A stretch of 64,000 nucleotides of DNA from Hirsutella rhossiliensis. Taxonomy: Eukaryota > Ascomycota > Sordariomycetes > Hypocreales > Ophiocordycipitaceae. The number at the start of each line of letters is the position of its first letter. The first letter of the stretch is position 1. The position numbers and the translations under genes were made by a program. Where the stretch lies: NCBI RefSeq assembly GCF_020360975.1, contig NW_025408669.1, forward strand, positions 7,316,001-7,380,000, read 5' to 3'. Positions 12,100 through 23,361 of this stretch are shown piece by piece. The notes beneath the pieces are model-generated. The model saw only the letters and a list, made by a program, of their open reading frames with translations. It searched no databases and was not told the origin of the DNA.

Positions 12100-13406
12100 T
12101 TCTATCCCGTAATACTAAGAAGCCGTTTTATTTAGTCTTTTATTTCTTTAAGGAATCCTTATTCCGGTCTAGAAGGTCTACTTAAAAACCCCCCCTTTTT
12201 ATACCTTATTACTAATTTTAACGAGGTTCGATTTCGACTAGTTCCTTGATTTTTTAACTAACGGACTAAAAGGTCTATTAGGGGACTAGTCGGGCCGGAC
12301 GGACTAACGGGGCCGGGCCTAGAGTAGTAGGCGGAGCTAGGGCCGGGACTAGAATAGCCGTTAAAGATAAGGTTAACGCTCTCGAGGGAGGAGGAGCTAG
12401 AGGGGCAGTAGTAGCAGTAGTAGCGGGGGCCGTAGTAGGAGGGGCTATAGCAGCTATAAGGGCAGAAGGTCGAGCTATCTAGGTCGAGTGCTAGCTATAA
12501 AGGAATAAGACTACTTATTATTATACTTTAGTAGCTTCTTTATTTAGTTCTTAGCTAGCTTCTTAAAAGATAGTCGAGTAACCGTTACTAAAAGGCTTTA
12601 TTAGCAGAGATATATCCTATAGCTACTAGCTAGAAAGAGCTTTTATTATAAAGTATTAGTTAGCTTCCTTAAGGATTTCTTCCTACTTAGCTAGCTATAA
12701 AGAAGCTAGTAGGTTCCTAGTAGAAAAGGCTCCTAGGTATATTTCCCTTTATAAATTCCGTTGCCCTAAGATAAAGAGGGGGCTTAAGAGGGTCCTACTT
12801 ATTAAAGAAGACTAAATTATAAATAGTTCTATTTATTTAAGCTTATAGCTCCTTTACCTACTTATCCTAATCTTAGGGCTCTATAAGAATCGTCCTATAG
12901 ACTATAGGGGCTATAGAGTTATTTTTCGATATTATTATAAAAGAGAGGGTAGAAAAGTCGGTTAAAAATTAGCTTTTCTAGTAAGAGAGGTAAAAGGAAG
13001 CTACGAGGGATATAAGGAAGATGCTTTTTATAGTAGTTAGAAGGTATAGGAATTCTATTCCTCCCGGGCTTATAACTCTCGTAAAGAGAGATATAAGAAG
13101 TTTATATAAAATATATAAAGGTAAAATTAAAAGTAAGAGGTTAAATAAGTAAGGTAAAGATATTTAATTTTTATAGGGGCAGTAATTATAGTAAGGGAGT
13201 AATTATTATATTTCCTTAATTATCCTTCTTTCCTTTATCTAACGCCCCTTTTTATACCCGTTTAGTATCTTAATTAATAAAGAAGATCCTACTTAAAGAA
13301 GCTACTAATATCCTCTTAACTACCGAGCTTTTTACTAGTTTTTCCCCTCCTTTCTAGCCGTTACCGGTATATCCGTCTTATCTCTCGCTACCTCTATAGG
13401 AAGCTA

Positions 13407-13450
13407 AGTTAGCACCCCTAGCTTCCGGCACCCCCTACTTCTAGCACCCT
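13407..13450 (+). repeat. Terminal inverted repeat, left
   Basis: It pairs with 15,217-15,259. It contains internally repeated CTTCCGGCACC / CTTCTAGCACC units. Its CA dinucleotides are all in GCA context. Confidence 0.8.
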
Positions 13451-15127
13451 TTATAGTACTAAGGCAGGCATATTTTAAACGCATTTAAAGCCGTATTTTA
13501 ATATTACGATAATTAAATTTAGTGTTTCTAGCTACTCTAGCTACTAGCTATTATAAAGAGCTTTAAATCCTACGTTCTAATTAGCTATAGCGGCGGCAGC
13601 CGGCTTAAGCGTGCGCTCGAGCTATTTCTTTGTCTTTATAACTTATTTAATCTATACGAACCGCCTATTAGGGTCCTAAGGGACCTTTTTCTATTTTTAA
13701 GGCTATAGACGATATAATTAATACTCTAGCTACTATATTCGAAGCTAGGAGGCTATAAGCTACTAATTTTACTTATTAAGGCTACGGCTAACCTTACTAA
13801 GGAGTAGTCGCATCGTACGGTTAACTTAACCGCGGTTTTCTAGCCCTATAATAAGGCGACGGACTTCTTATAATCGTTTAGGCGTTTTAAGGGTATTATA
13901 AACAGCTAGGGTACTAGAATTCTTTCTTTTTAACGGCGTTAACGGCGTTAACGGCTATAGTAAGACGAACCGGCTTAGTAAGGGCTTTACTATATTAACT
14001 AGCTATAGTCCTAACCTACGCTACCCGCCCTTAATATTCTTTTTAGTTAAACCGGCCTACTAGGCTTAATAATATACTTAGAAGAAGGTAGCCTTACTAA
14101 TTAGCGCTATATCGTCGAAAGATATAATTTTTTCGAGTTAATATTAGTAGGTAGCCTTAATCGGCGAGAAAACTAAGATATTAAGAGGTTAGAGGACGTA
14201 GGAGGAGTATACTAGTAGAAAAAGAAGATAAATACGATTCTTAAAGCATTTATATATAAAATCGTCGGTCTAATAGCTCCTATAGCTATTAACGATAAGG
14301 AGAACGTTCCCTTATAGGTAGCGCTTTATTTAGGGGATAAATACTTACTTAAGCTATTAAATAGCGATAGAATCGCTTATCTAGCCTTTTAAGGAAGTAA
14401 CGAAGTCCTAATCCTTTAGAAAATCGAGTTTATTAAGGAACTATTACTATTAAAGGTCTTAGCCCTTAAAGATTATAAGGGGGGTTAAGGCCTAGCCCGT
14501 TATAAAGACGTATTCGACGATTATAGTCTAATAACGCGATCTAAGCCGCTTCTTAATAGCCTCCTTCTTCTCTAAGCTCCCTAGCATTAGCCCGTTATAG
14601 CTAAGGCCCTTAAGGATGCTTATTTCGTTTATATTAAAGCGTGATTCTAGTAGGATTGCCTATATAGCCGGCAGCTTAAGTAATTAGAACTATTCCTCAA
14701 TCCCGCTAATAGAGGCGCCGTTAATATAGGTAGAATTAAGAGATTTACCTTTAATCGTGCTAATCTCTAGGTTTTAGGCGAAAAAGCTCGAAACCTAGTG
14801 TTTTCTAAGTAGGCGGGGGTCTCTGCTAGCTACGATAATACGGCCGGCGAATTCCCTAAGTTAATAATACGTTAGAAGCAGCCTAAGGGCCGCTTAAGTA
14901 AGAACCTATTTATAGAGGTGTTTTTCCTGCTCTCGACTAAGCCTTTAAGATACCTCTTTTACCTCCTTTATAGGTAGGGCTTCTTTAAGACGCGTTTAAA
15001 GGGTTGTTCTTAGAATACCCTACTTACGACTAGCTTAGAGCTAAGGTATACTATTATTAATAGCTTTAAGCGCTTCTTAGAGCTGGTTTTCGGTATATTT
15101 AGAAAGACGAGGCATCGCTAATTTAAA

Positions 15128-15470
15128 TGATATTTATTTTATAATTATTAAATAAGAGATATACGAGAAAACGCGGTCACGATATAATAGGTAGTTAACG
15201 CGATAGTAGTATAGGGAGGTGCCGGAAGTAGGGGGTGCCGGAAGCTAGGTGTGCTAACTTATTGCTACTTCTACTTCCCCTCTCGCCCCTACCCTCCTCT
15301 CTATACCTCCTTTTAGCTCCTTCTTCTAAACCGGTTTTTTAGCTTCCTAGGTCCCTCTTACTAAGGGATATCTCCGAGAACTACGAAATTAGGCCACGCT
15401 TCGCGATAAGTATATTATTTATAATTATTAAATAGAAGGTATATAAGAAAACGCGGTTATAATATAATAC
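15128..15470 (+). repeat. Duplicated ~55-bp segment (15,128-15,190 and 15,410-15,470)
   Basis: A TTTATAATTATTAAAT... motif followed by GAAAACGCGGT occurs just inside the right end of the DNA transposon and again about 280 bp further right, with scattered differences. The second copy has no inverted repeat after it. It may be a fragment of another element copy. Confidence 0.5.
15217..15259 (-). repeat. Terminal inverted repeat, right
   Basis: This is the reverse complement of 13,407-13,450 with a few differences. It is followed by the TA target duplicate. Confidence 0.8.
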
Positions 15471-15640
15471 TAATATCGGCGTAAGGGTAGTAGGGATATA
15501 CTAAAAGAGGGGTATACTATAAGCTAGGTTAATATAAAGACCTAATAACTAGTAATAGTAGCCTACTATAACCCTTATTAGGTCGTAATAAAACCGGCTT
15601 ACTAGTCTAGCCCTATAAAAATAGATCCGCCCCCTCTAAT

Positions 15641-17304
15641 TAGCTTAGCTATTAGCTGCATCTTATAGGGCATAGCACGTGACCTTTCCCGTGATTACTG
15701 CACTTTGGATCTAGTAGGCAGCGAGTCAGATGAAATAACACTGATTCGACGCGTGGCTGATAACGCGGCCGCGTACGTACGCAAAAGAAGCAACTGCAGG
15801 GCAAGGTTCCCCTGTCAATATAGCAAAATATTATATCAACCAGGGCATTCCACAGTATGCTTATCAGCTTCAAGCTTCAGTAAACACCGCATCTCATCGT
15901 ACTAAAAGTCTTTCCCCGGGCCGGACGTTGGCAGGTCGGGACTTATGCGCCCCTGATAAGACGCATGTTGCTAGGCTCTTGTGCCACAGCATAATTAGAG
16001 ACGGAGACTTTCTAGGAGCATTTCGCCTGGCTCTCTGCCATTTTGGCGCTCAATGACCACGGCTCACAAGACACGAGTAGCGGTCGCTCGGGAACAATCC
16101 TATAGAATGGCTAAAACGTCTACCCCTGAAGTATAGAGACATGACATGGTAACTCTCCTTGTGTTTTAATCTATAGGCAGCGAGCGGCAGCAGCCCATAT
16201 GCGATATCGTTGCTAGACCGACAATGGCTGGTCAAAGACCCTCTGTTCTCAGAGATACGACCTACATGTAGAAAGCCGCAGGGATAATCTCGCCAGTGTC
16301 ACGCATATACATTGTGACCGGTTTACCGCCTCCCCTTGTCCACCGTCATGATTACTACCTTAAGATTGCCGCTAGAAGAAAACTTACGGAGTAGACAGCA
16401 TGAGACGGAATATCCCCTCTTAGCGCTAGGCACTCCCACTCCCACTCGGCTCATGGCGGGAAGCATGCAAGCCACACAGCCCAGCAGGCATCGATCCCCC
16501 CCCCCCGTTCGACGACTTCACCAGTTCTTAGCCTTAGTGCAGAGCAAAGAAGCAAAGATTGCCGTATGCCCTCTTTCCGCCCGTGAATAATACGACAAGG
16601 GTTCCGGACGCTCCGTGATGAAGTATGCGCCCCAGAGAGTATCATAAGTTGTCGTAGGGGTTTATGCCAGAGATCAAATGACTGGCTTTGGTAGCCAAAC
16701 ACATCCGTCTTGATATAAGATAAGTAGTTACGATTGTCACTAACGCTTAGGAGGGAGAACGCATGATAGGAGGTCACCTCGGTGTTCCTGGGAACCTCGA
16801 CGCAAACCGATTTTTTCTAGGTTCCACCAGACTACTCCGCAAAAGCTATTAATACATTCGCGTCTGCTTTACCGAGTCAGGCAAACTAGCCGATCAACAA
16901 GGGTCGCTTCGGGACTCGCCCTTTGAACAGCTTATACGAAGTAATTTTACGCGGTTTATCCACTCGGGCCACTTGTGATAATGCGCATTGTAGAGTTTAT
17001 TGCGCAAAAGGCATGTACATATATAGTGCTGTGCATCTGGAATGCCGCCAATTGCACGTACATGTGCAGTTTGTAGTCGAAGACGCTGCCTGATGGGCTG
17101 AATGCAAGGTACATACCGGCGACTTGAACGCTTTGTGCTTTCGTGGCGGAGGCAACAACCGATCGGTTTGCCCACCTGGCAACCAGAGTCCTGTCCTCAG
17201 GGCTGACAGCATCGGTCAGAGAATTACTGAGTGATAGAAAAGGGGCGGAGGCCGGAGAAGAAGACAGCCAGTCCAGAACAGCCGCCGCCGCTCCGACACC
17301 GAGA
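15641..17304. other. Normal-composition DNA between the repeat compartment and the first gene
   Basis: CA/TG frequency returns to normal at about 15,640. Only short, unconvincing reading frames are present. There is an 11-C run near 16,496-16,506. The upstream region of the ABC transporter gene lies at its right end, with a TATATA-like stretch near 17,018. No gene is supported here. Confidence 0.5.
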
Positions 17305-20300
17305 ATGCCGTCCTTTGCCAAGCAGCTGGGGGCGCTCATCCACAAGAATCTGCTCATCTCCGTCGCCAGGCGCCCGATTGGCTTTCTGCTGTCCATCTAC
17401 GTCGCTCCACTCGCCATTCTAGGCCTCCTTCTCGCGATTCCCTCTCTTATCCCGGCCTTTAACACGTTTGGCATCTCGGATCCGGCCCCGATCCGACCGC
17501 TGGCCGATACAATCAGCAAGAAACTCGTTGTTGTCAGACCGCCCGAACTGGGAAGCGACGTCGACCCTGTCATCGAGACCTTCACTCGCCCCGTCAGGAA
17601 GGAACTGCTTGTCTTCCAAGCCAATGAGTCGGAGCTGCTTTCGCTATGCCTCCCCAACACGCGAGGCGTGAGCGACTGCCATGCCATCGTCATCTTCAAG
17701 GACTCGCCCCTGACGACACGTGTGACAAACTCTTCCGCCAACGGGCACACGTGGAACTATACAATTCGCGCCGACCCAGCACGGGACAACCGAATGTTTG
17801 ATCTCACGAAGCACCGGAGCGACCAGGAGGATTTTTATATGCCGCTGCAGCTCGCCATCAATAATGCCATCACGAACTCTACCACGACGCCTGAGACAGT
17901 CATGTTCACCCCTGAGCCGCAGGAGAGCTACGAGCAGAAGATTTCGGTTTCCCATGCGGCCATTGTGGGTAGGATCTTTGTCTTCGCCCTCATTGCGGCC
18001 CATTTCACCATCATCTATCGCCTGACAACCTTCATCACCTCGGAGCGGGATGCGGGCCTGTCGCAACTCATTGACTCCATGGGAGGCGGCAGCACCATCT
18101 CTACTCGCGTGCTCAGTTGGATCATCACCTTTGACCTGGTCGCACTGCCTTGCTATATAGGCTTCGGCATTCTCTACCAGCGCTTGCTGTTTCAAGCCTC
18201 AAGTGTCGGCACTCTCATCGGCTGGCAGATTCTGTCTGGTTTTGCCATCAACAGCTCGACAACATTCGCCGCCGCCTTCTTCTCCAAGTCCCGGGTCTCC
18301 GCCATCTACGTAATGTTTATCTTCTTGCTTATGTCCATCGTCGCCCAGATGTACGCCTCCGAAACCAAGCCGCATCCCCAGTCTGTGGCCGTTGGAGCTC
18401 TATCGTTCCTTTTCCCGAGCTCAAACAGTGTCTACTTTACTCAACAAATGTGCCTGTGGCAGATTGATGGCCGGGCCGCCGACCCCGGCAAGCTTCCGCC
18501 CGAGTCCGCGGGGCTCTTTTCCGAGTCGTACGGCGTTAGTCAGGGCGCGATGCTCGGGTTTCTGACCCTTAATATACTAATCTACACCGGTGCTGCGATA
18601 GGCACCGAGAAGCTCTTCCATGGCATTCACTTCCGCAAGAGAAGGTTCTCCAACCCGTCCCATGCCTCAGCGGGTGTTGTAGCGCAGACATTCGACATCA
18701 AGAAGCGATTCGTCCCCAGCTTTCTCACGCGCATTTTCTGCTGCGGTCGTAGAAAGCCCGTCCTGGCGGTCGACGGCGTCAGCTTCCAGGCGCACATGGG
18801 CCAGATCATGTGCCTCGTCGGCCCCAACGGGTCGGGCAAGACAACCACTCTTCATATGATGTCGGGGTTCATCAGCCCAACGGAGGGATCTATCGCGTTT
18901 GGAGCCAAGCCCTCACAAATCGGCATCTGCCCCCAGAGAAACACGCTATGGGATGAACTAACTGTCGAGGAGCACGTCTACTTGTGGGATCGAATGAAGG
19001 CCGGGAATAGGTCTCGCGCAGAGCTCGATCAGCTCATCGAGCAGTGCGACCTCCATCCGAAGCGCAAGTTCAAGGCGAATCAACTCAGTGGCGGCCAGAA
19101 GCGCAAGCTCCAGCTCGCCTGCATGTTTGTGGGCGATTCTTCCGTATGCCTGATCGACGAGTGCACCTCGGGCCTCGATCCCCTTTCCCGGCGAGCTATT
19201 TGGGAGATTCTCCTGGACCAACGCTCCAAACGCAGCATCATCTTCACGACGCACTTCCTGGACGAGGTCGACGTGCTCGCCGACCAGATCGTCCTCCTTG
19301 CCCATGGCAAAATCAAGTGCCAGGGCTCGTCCGCTCAGCTCAAAAACATGCACGGCGGCGGCTACAAAGTCATTGCACCTCTTTCTGCCGCACAGGTTTG
19401 CAACGGCTATCCTCTCACGATCCACCAGGAGCGACTCATCTACGACGTTCCCGATTCACAGTCCGCAGCGCAGATGCTTTCTACATTTGTCACCCTGGGG
19501 ATGACAGACGTCGCCATCTCTGGGCCACAGTTTGAAGATGTCTTTCTCAATCTCTTAAGAGATGACAGCATAGTAGAACATGTCAAGACCACCTCCACGA
19601 GCGATCCCAGTTTCGAGATGACGCCTGGCCGGGTCACGTCGTTCTGGGCGCAATTCGCGGTTCTTTACAGGAAGCGATGGACGGTTCTCAAGAGATTCTG
19701 GGGCCCGTATCTCTTTGTTATCATTGTGCCCCTTGCGGTAACGTTCGTTCTGGGAGGTTTGCTGAAGGACTACAAGACGCCCAGTTGCGAGGCTTTGACA
19801 GATATCGGGCTTCCCCTGGAGACCTCTATGCTGAGGTGGAACGGATCCTGTCCTCAAGAGAGCTTCTGCGAGCAGCTCTCAGTGGCACCGCAAGCGGCCA
19901 ACGCCAGACTGTTCGGGTTGGTCAACAACAGATACCCCGGGATGGCTCAGGTCGACCCCGCAACCTATGATGGCTTTGTCGTGGTGCAGAACTCGCGCGA
20001 CGAGATGCTCAGCCACATTGGGCAGAACAGAACCAAGGCCGGCCATGGCGGCGTCTTTGCTGGGTCGTCCACCGAGGCCCCGTTGATTGCCTACAAGGTT
20101 TTGACGTTTGGTGCGCAGTCTGGGTCTCTGCTACTGGACGTTTGGAGCCAGATGCAGGGTGGTATTGAGATCAACTCTTCTCAAGAGTCGATTCCCAAGT
20201 CTCGGAAGGTAAGAACTCGCATCAGACACGCTCCAGTCACACGACGTGACACATGATGGATCGAACAAGTCGACCATTGACTAACTAGACATGCATGAAT

Positions 20301-22322
20301 CCAGGGAGGTGACATGAGCGGTCTAGTCTATGTCTTCTTCTCCTGCCTGCTCCAAGTGCTTTACCCAGCCTTCTTCGCGCTCTATCCCGCCATGGAAAAG
20401 GCACGCAAGATCAGAGCCCTGCAGTACGCCAACGGCGTGCGGCGCGCTCCCCTTTGGGTTGCCTACGGCACCTTTGACTTTCTTTGGATTTTCGTCCTCT
20501 CGGCGGCGATCATGGTCATCACGTCGGCACAGCTGGCCTTCAACGGGCCGGTTCTCCTGCTGCTGCCGATACTGGCTCTCTACGGTCTATCGGCCACGCT
20601 GATGGGCTATACCGTTGCGCATTTTACAAACGGGCCGCTCAAGTCGTATCTGGCCACACTGGGAATCGGCATGGTTTCTTATACGATTATTGGCGTCTCA
20701 CTCGGGGTAAGATCGAGTCCAGACACGGCATCCAAGCCAACCTTATCCTCACCTCTGAAGCTGGCTGACGTGGCAATGCGTACTAGGTCAGTGAGGGAGC
20801 CGCCACAAACGGGCGGGCAGAGGATAGCATGGCGGGCATCACGTTCGGAGCCAACCTCTTCATGCCCATCGGTAATGTTTTTCGAACGCTCCTCTTGGGG
20901 CTCAACTTGATGGAAGCAGGGTGCAAAGACGGTAGGCGTGTGCCCGTGGGCTCTCTCCACGGCTTCGGAGGCCCGCTCCTCTACCTATCCATCCAGGTCA
21001 TTGACTCATTGCTCTCCTCCTCGTCATAATCTGGCTCGAGGGCGGCATGCCCCGACTTCTCTCTGCCAAGGCCAACGCGATCCCGCAGCGAGATGAAGAC
21101 ATGGAGCTCAATACAATGCACTCGAGCGCCGGCGGCCAAGTCAAAGACAGCGTGACGGGGGAAGTGACGCGGGCCGAGAACGCTGGCTCAGACCTCCTTC
21201 GGGCTCTTCATGTCAGCAAGAGCTTTGGATCTAACAAAGCGGTTGACGATTTGACTTTTGGGCTGGCCAGGGGCGAGGTCATGGCTCTGATCGGGCCTAA
21301 TGGCGCAGGGAAATCAACGCTGGTCAACATGATTCAGGGGGAGCTGTCACCAGACAAGGGGGAAATCTTGCTCTGCCAAGAAGACAGCAGGTCCCCGGGG
21401 GCCAAGAAGAATCTCGGAGGTGAGATGCAGTCGAGCGCACCGGAAAAGTCAGTCACCCTACTAACAATGTTGAATAGTCTGTCCACAATACGACGCCCCC
21501 GACTTCATGAACACGAGAGACCATCTCTTCTTCTACGCCCGCGTCAAGGGCATCAAGAAACCCAAGGCCGACGTCGAACATCTCATGGACAGGCTCAACC
21601 TGACACCTCACGCCAGGACGCAGGCCTCGAAATTGTCGGGCGGCAACAAGCGGAAGCTGATGCTCGCCATCGCGCTCATGGGCACGCCGCCCGTTGTCGT
21701 TCTCGACGAGCCGACCTCGACCATGGACGCTGTCGCCAAGCGCTCATTTTGGAAGATTATCCAAGAGATTGCCGCCGAGCGCTCCGTGCTTCTCACCGTA
21801 AGGTCTCCCTTCTATTCCTTTTTTTTTCTTAGAAGCTCTACTGACACGGCGCAGACACACAGCATGGAAGAGGCAGACGCCCTTGCCACGCGTACGACCA
21901 TCATGGCACGCCGATTCCTGGCCATTGGCACGACTCAGGGCCTACGTGAGCGCTACAGCAACATCTACTATGTCAATCTGGTGCTCATGTCGGCGCCCAC
22001 ATCTTCGGTGGATGAGATGAGTCACGTCGGAGGGTGGATGCAAAGCCGCATTCCAGGTGTTCGTTTCGAGCGTGAGATGCTCGGCGGCCAGGTGCGCTTC
22101 ACCTTTCCGGCAGCACCGAGCAGCACGACCGGATCTTCTCCCGTTGCAAACCTGATTGAGATACTGGAGCGGGAGAAGGACAGCATGGGAGTCGAGTTTT
22201 ACTCCATCAGCGGACCGACGCTCGAAAATGTATTTTTGAGTGTTGTCAGGGAGAATCAGGTGCAAGAGGAGGACGGCGCCGGGACACGGCCCCTTTGGAA
22301 GAGGCTTCTGAAGCGAGAGTGA
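17305..22322 (+). CDS. ABC transporter, subfamily A (full-size, ABCA-like), possible frameshift
   Basis: A membrane ATPase probably moving lipids or related hydrophobic substrates. I chose the ATG at 17,305 (MPSFAKQLGALIHKN); the frame upstream has only a GTG. Exons by eye: 17,305-20,208; 20,305-20,706; 20,823-21,419; 21,478-21,797; 21,855-22,322, with CTAAC/CTGAC branch sites. Nucleotide-binding domain 1 has Walker A GPNGSGKTT (about residue 505), signature LSGGQKRK (about 593) and Walker B VCLIDECTSG. Domain 2 has GPNGAGKST, LSGGNKRK and VVVLDEPTST. N-terminal and mid-protein membrane segments match the ABCA layout. In exon 3 an 8-bp tandem duplication (20,999-21,012) inside a predicted membrane helix shifts the frame. 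Without it the exons sum to 1,560 codons in one frame, so the gene may be damaged or carry a sequence error. Confidence 0.85.
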
Positions 22323-23361
22323 AGTCGCCGTAACTGGTCATTCCTACTTCCTGGCAGAGTCTTTCAGCCGAATCCAGACCACTGTACCGTACTGTATAGA
22401 TGCAGCGCAATCTCGTCACTTGAGGCGTTGTCGCGAAGCCATAAATGTCTTCAACACCGATATATAATATACCCACACACCTCTTAATACATACCGTTCT
22501 GGTTGGCCTCACGACAGGATGCTCTGTGTTTGTTTTCTGGCTTCTTGGAGTAGACGAGCTATTGTCGGGTTGTCCCGTTGGCTCCATAATCTCGGGAGAG
22601 GCAACGCTTCAGGAGCAGGAAAGAGGACTGGCTCTACTATGAAATGTTTTGGGCGGCTCGGCTCAGGAGAAATTCTAAAAAGGCAGACAGGAGAAAATCA
22701 CTGCAGGGATGACGGCCCCATGGTGTTCGACAACGTATCAACCGCTTCATCACCGAGTGTCTCGTCCATGTCGACCTCCGTATGTTTTCTACCCTAAGTC
22801 AGGGGTTAAAATACGCATGAGCGAGAAACCCTTTCTCGGTCAGTATAGTGATGAACAACATGCTCTTCGACCCGGAGACGAGGCGCATTACTGCCCTTCT
22901 CTAATTTGACTGGCCGGTCATCAGAAGTCCAGCCCACAAGTCTTTCACTTGGTCAAACGCAATACTTGCCCGTGGGTCAAGCATTGCCACATCATCATGC
23001 AAATCTAGTTACTCGGGCCCGGCCTGTCTATAAAAGAGGCATCCAGCCGTAGGCTACATGTACATGGAGACCAATCCATCTCTTATACGCGCGCAAATCA
23101 AGACTTTAACACATCAACTGAAGGCAAACTTGGCGTCATCTCCTCAGCGAGCACTGATAAAGTCAAATTGTGTAAGGCCACATGTGGGAAAGCCGCTCTC
23201 GCAGTATGATGTAAAAGGAAAAGTAGGAGCAACTTGACCTTGACAGGGTTCGCAAAACAAACTGGCAATGATCTGCTTGCATGTTACTAGCAAATTAAGA
23301 CATGTGTTGTATTGGTCCGGTCGTATCTCTCTGTGCCGAGGTGCTAGCTGTATACATGTAT
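22323..23361. other. Intergenic region between the ABC transporter and the NPP1-type gene
   Basis: This is the convergent 3' region of two genes. The only notable sequence is a TATAAAAG box at 23,029-23,036 on the plus strand with a 59-codon open frame just after it. Nothing else is recognisable. Confidence 0.4.
23058..23237 (+). CDS. Possible small ORF (59 aa), doubtful
   Basis: An ATG-to-TGA frame of 59 codons starts 21 bp after a TATAAAAG box. A GTAGGA donor near its end and a TTGACAG further on could extend it by splicing. The ATG is probably too close to the TATA box to lie inside the transcript. The predicted peptide is basic, with no signal peptide or membrane segment, and matches no family I know. 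It could equally be chance. Confidence 0.15.
   Translation: MYMETNPSLIRAQIKTLTHQLKANLASSPQRALIKSNCVRPHVGKPLSQYDVKGKVGAT

Larger units (their letters stand above)
13407..15259. mobile_element. Decayed pogo/Fot1-like DNA transposon with 43-44-bp inverted repeats and TA target duplication
   Basis: The left end (13,407-13,450) starts AGTTAGCACCCCTAGCTTCC. The right end (15,217-15,259), reverse-complemented, starts AGTTAGCACACCTAGCTTCC. The two ends agree over about 43 bp with few differences. TA lies on each side (13,405-13,406 and 15,260-15,261). The 1,853-bp length, the TIR length and the TA target are as expected for fungal Fot1/pogo elements. The interior has no open frame and is RIP-mutated, so I could not confirm a transposase. 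The family is inferred from structure only. Confidence 0.8.
12689..15410 (+). repeat. Diverged direct repeat, copy B (interrupted by a DNA transposon)
   Basis: This is the same-orientation partner of 10,118-11,515. Two stretches present in copy A are missing, and the copy is split by the 1,853-bp inverted-repeat element at 13,407-15,259. The right part resumes at 15,262 with the CTACTTCTACTTCCC stretch that copy A has near 11,355. Confidence 0.75.
9712..15640. repeat. RIP-mutated AT-rich repeat DNA, right block
   Basis: The texture is as in the left block: TA-saturated, no frame of 60 codons, CA/TG scarce. It is somewhat less saturated, with GC-rich islands around 12,290-12,490 and 13,580-14,100. 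Nearly all remaining CA/TG sites read GCA or TGC. It contains a decayed DNA transposon and a diverged internal duplication, listed separately. It ends abruptly near 15,640, where normal-composition DNA begins. Confidence 0.85.

Noticed and set aside
17143..17304. 54-codon N-terminal extension of the ABC-A transporter
   Set aside because: It begins at GTG, not ATG, and lacks ABCA similarity; the ATG at 17,305 starts typical ABCA sequence.
15641..17304. Several 60-146-codon frames (for example 16,956-17,396 minus)
   Set aside because: They lack protein features, and some overlap the start of the ABC-A gene.
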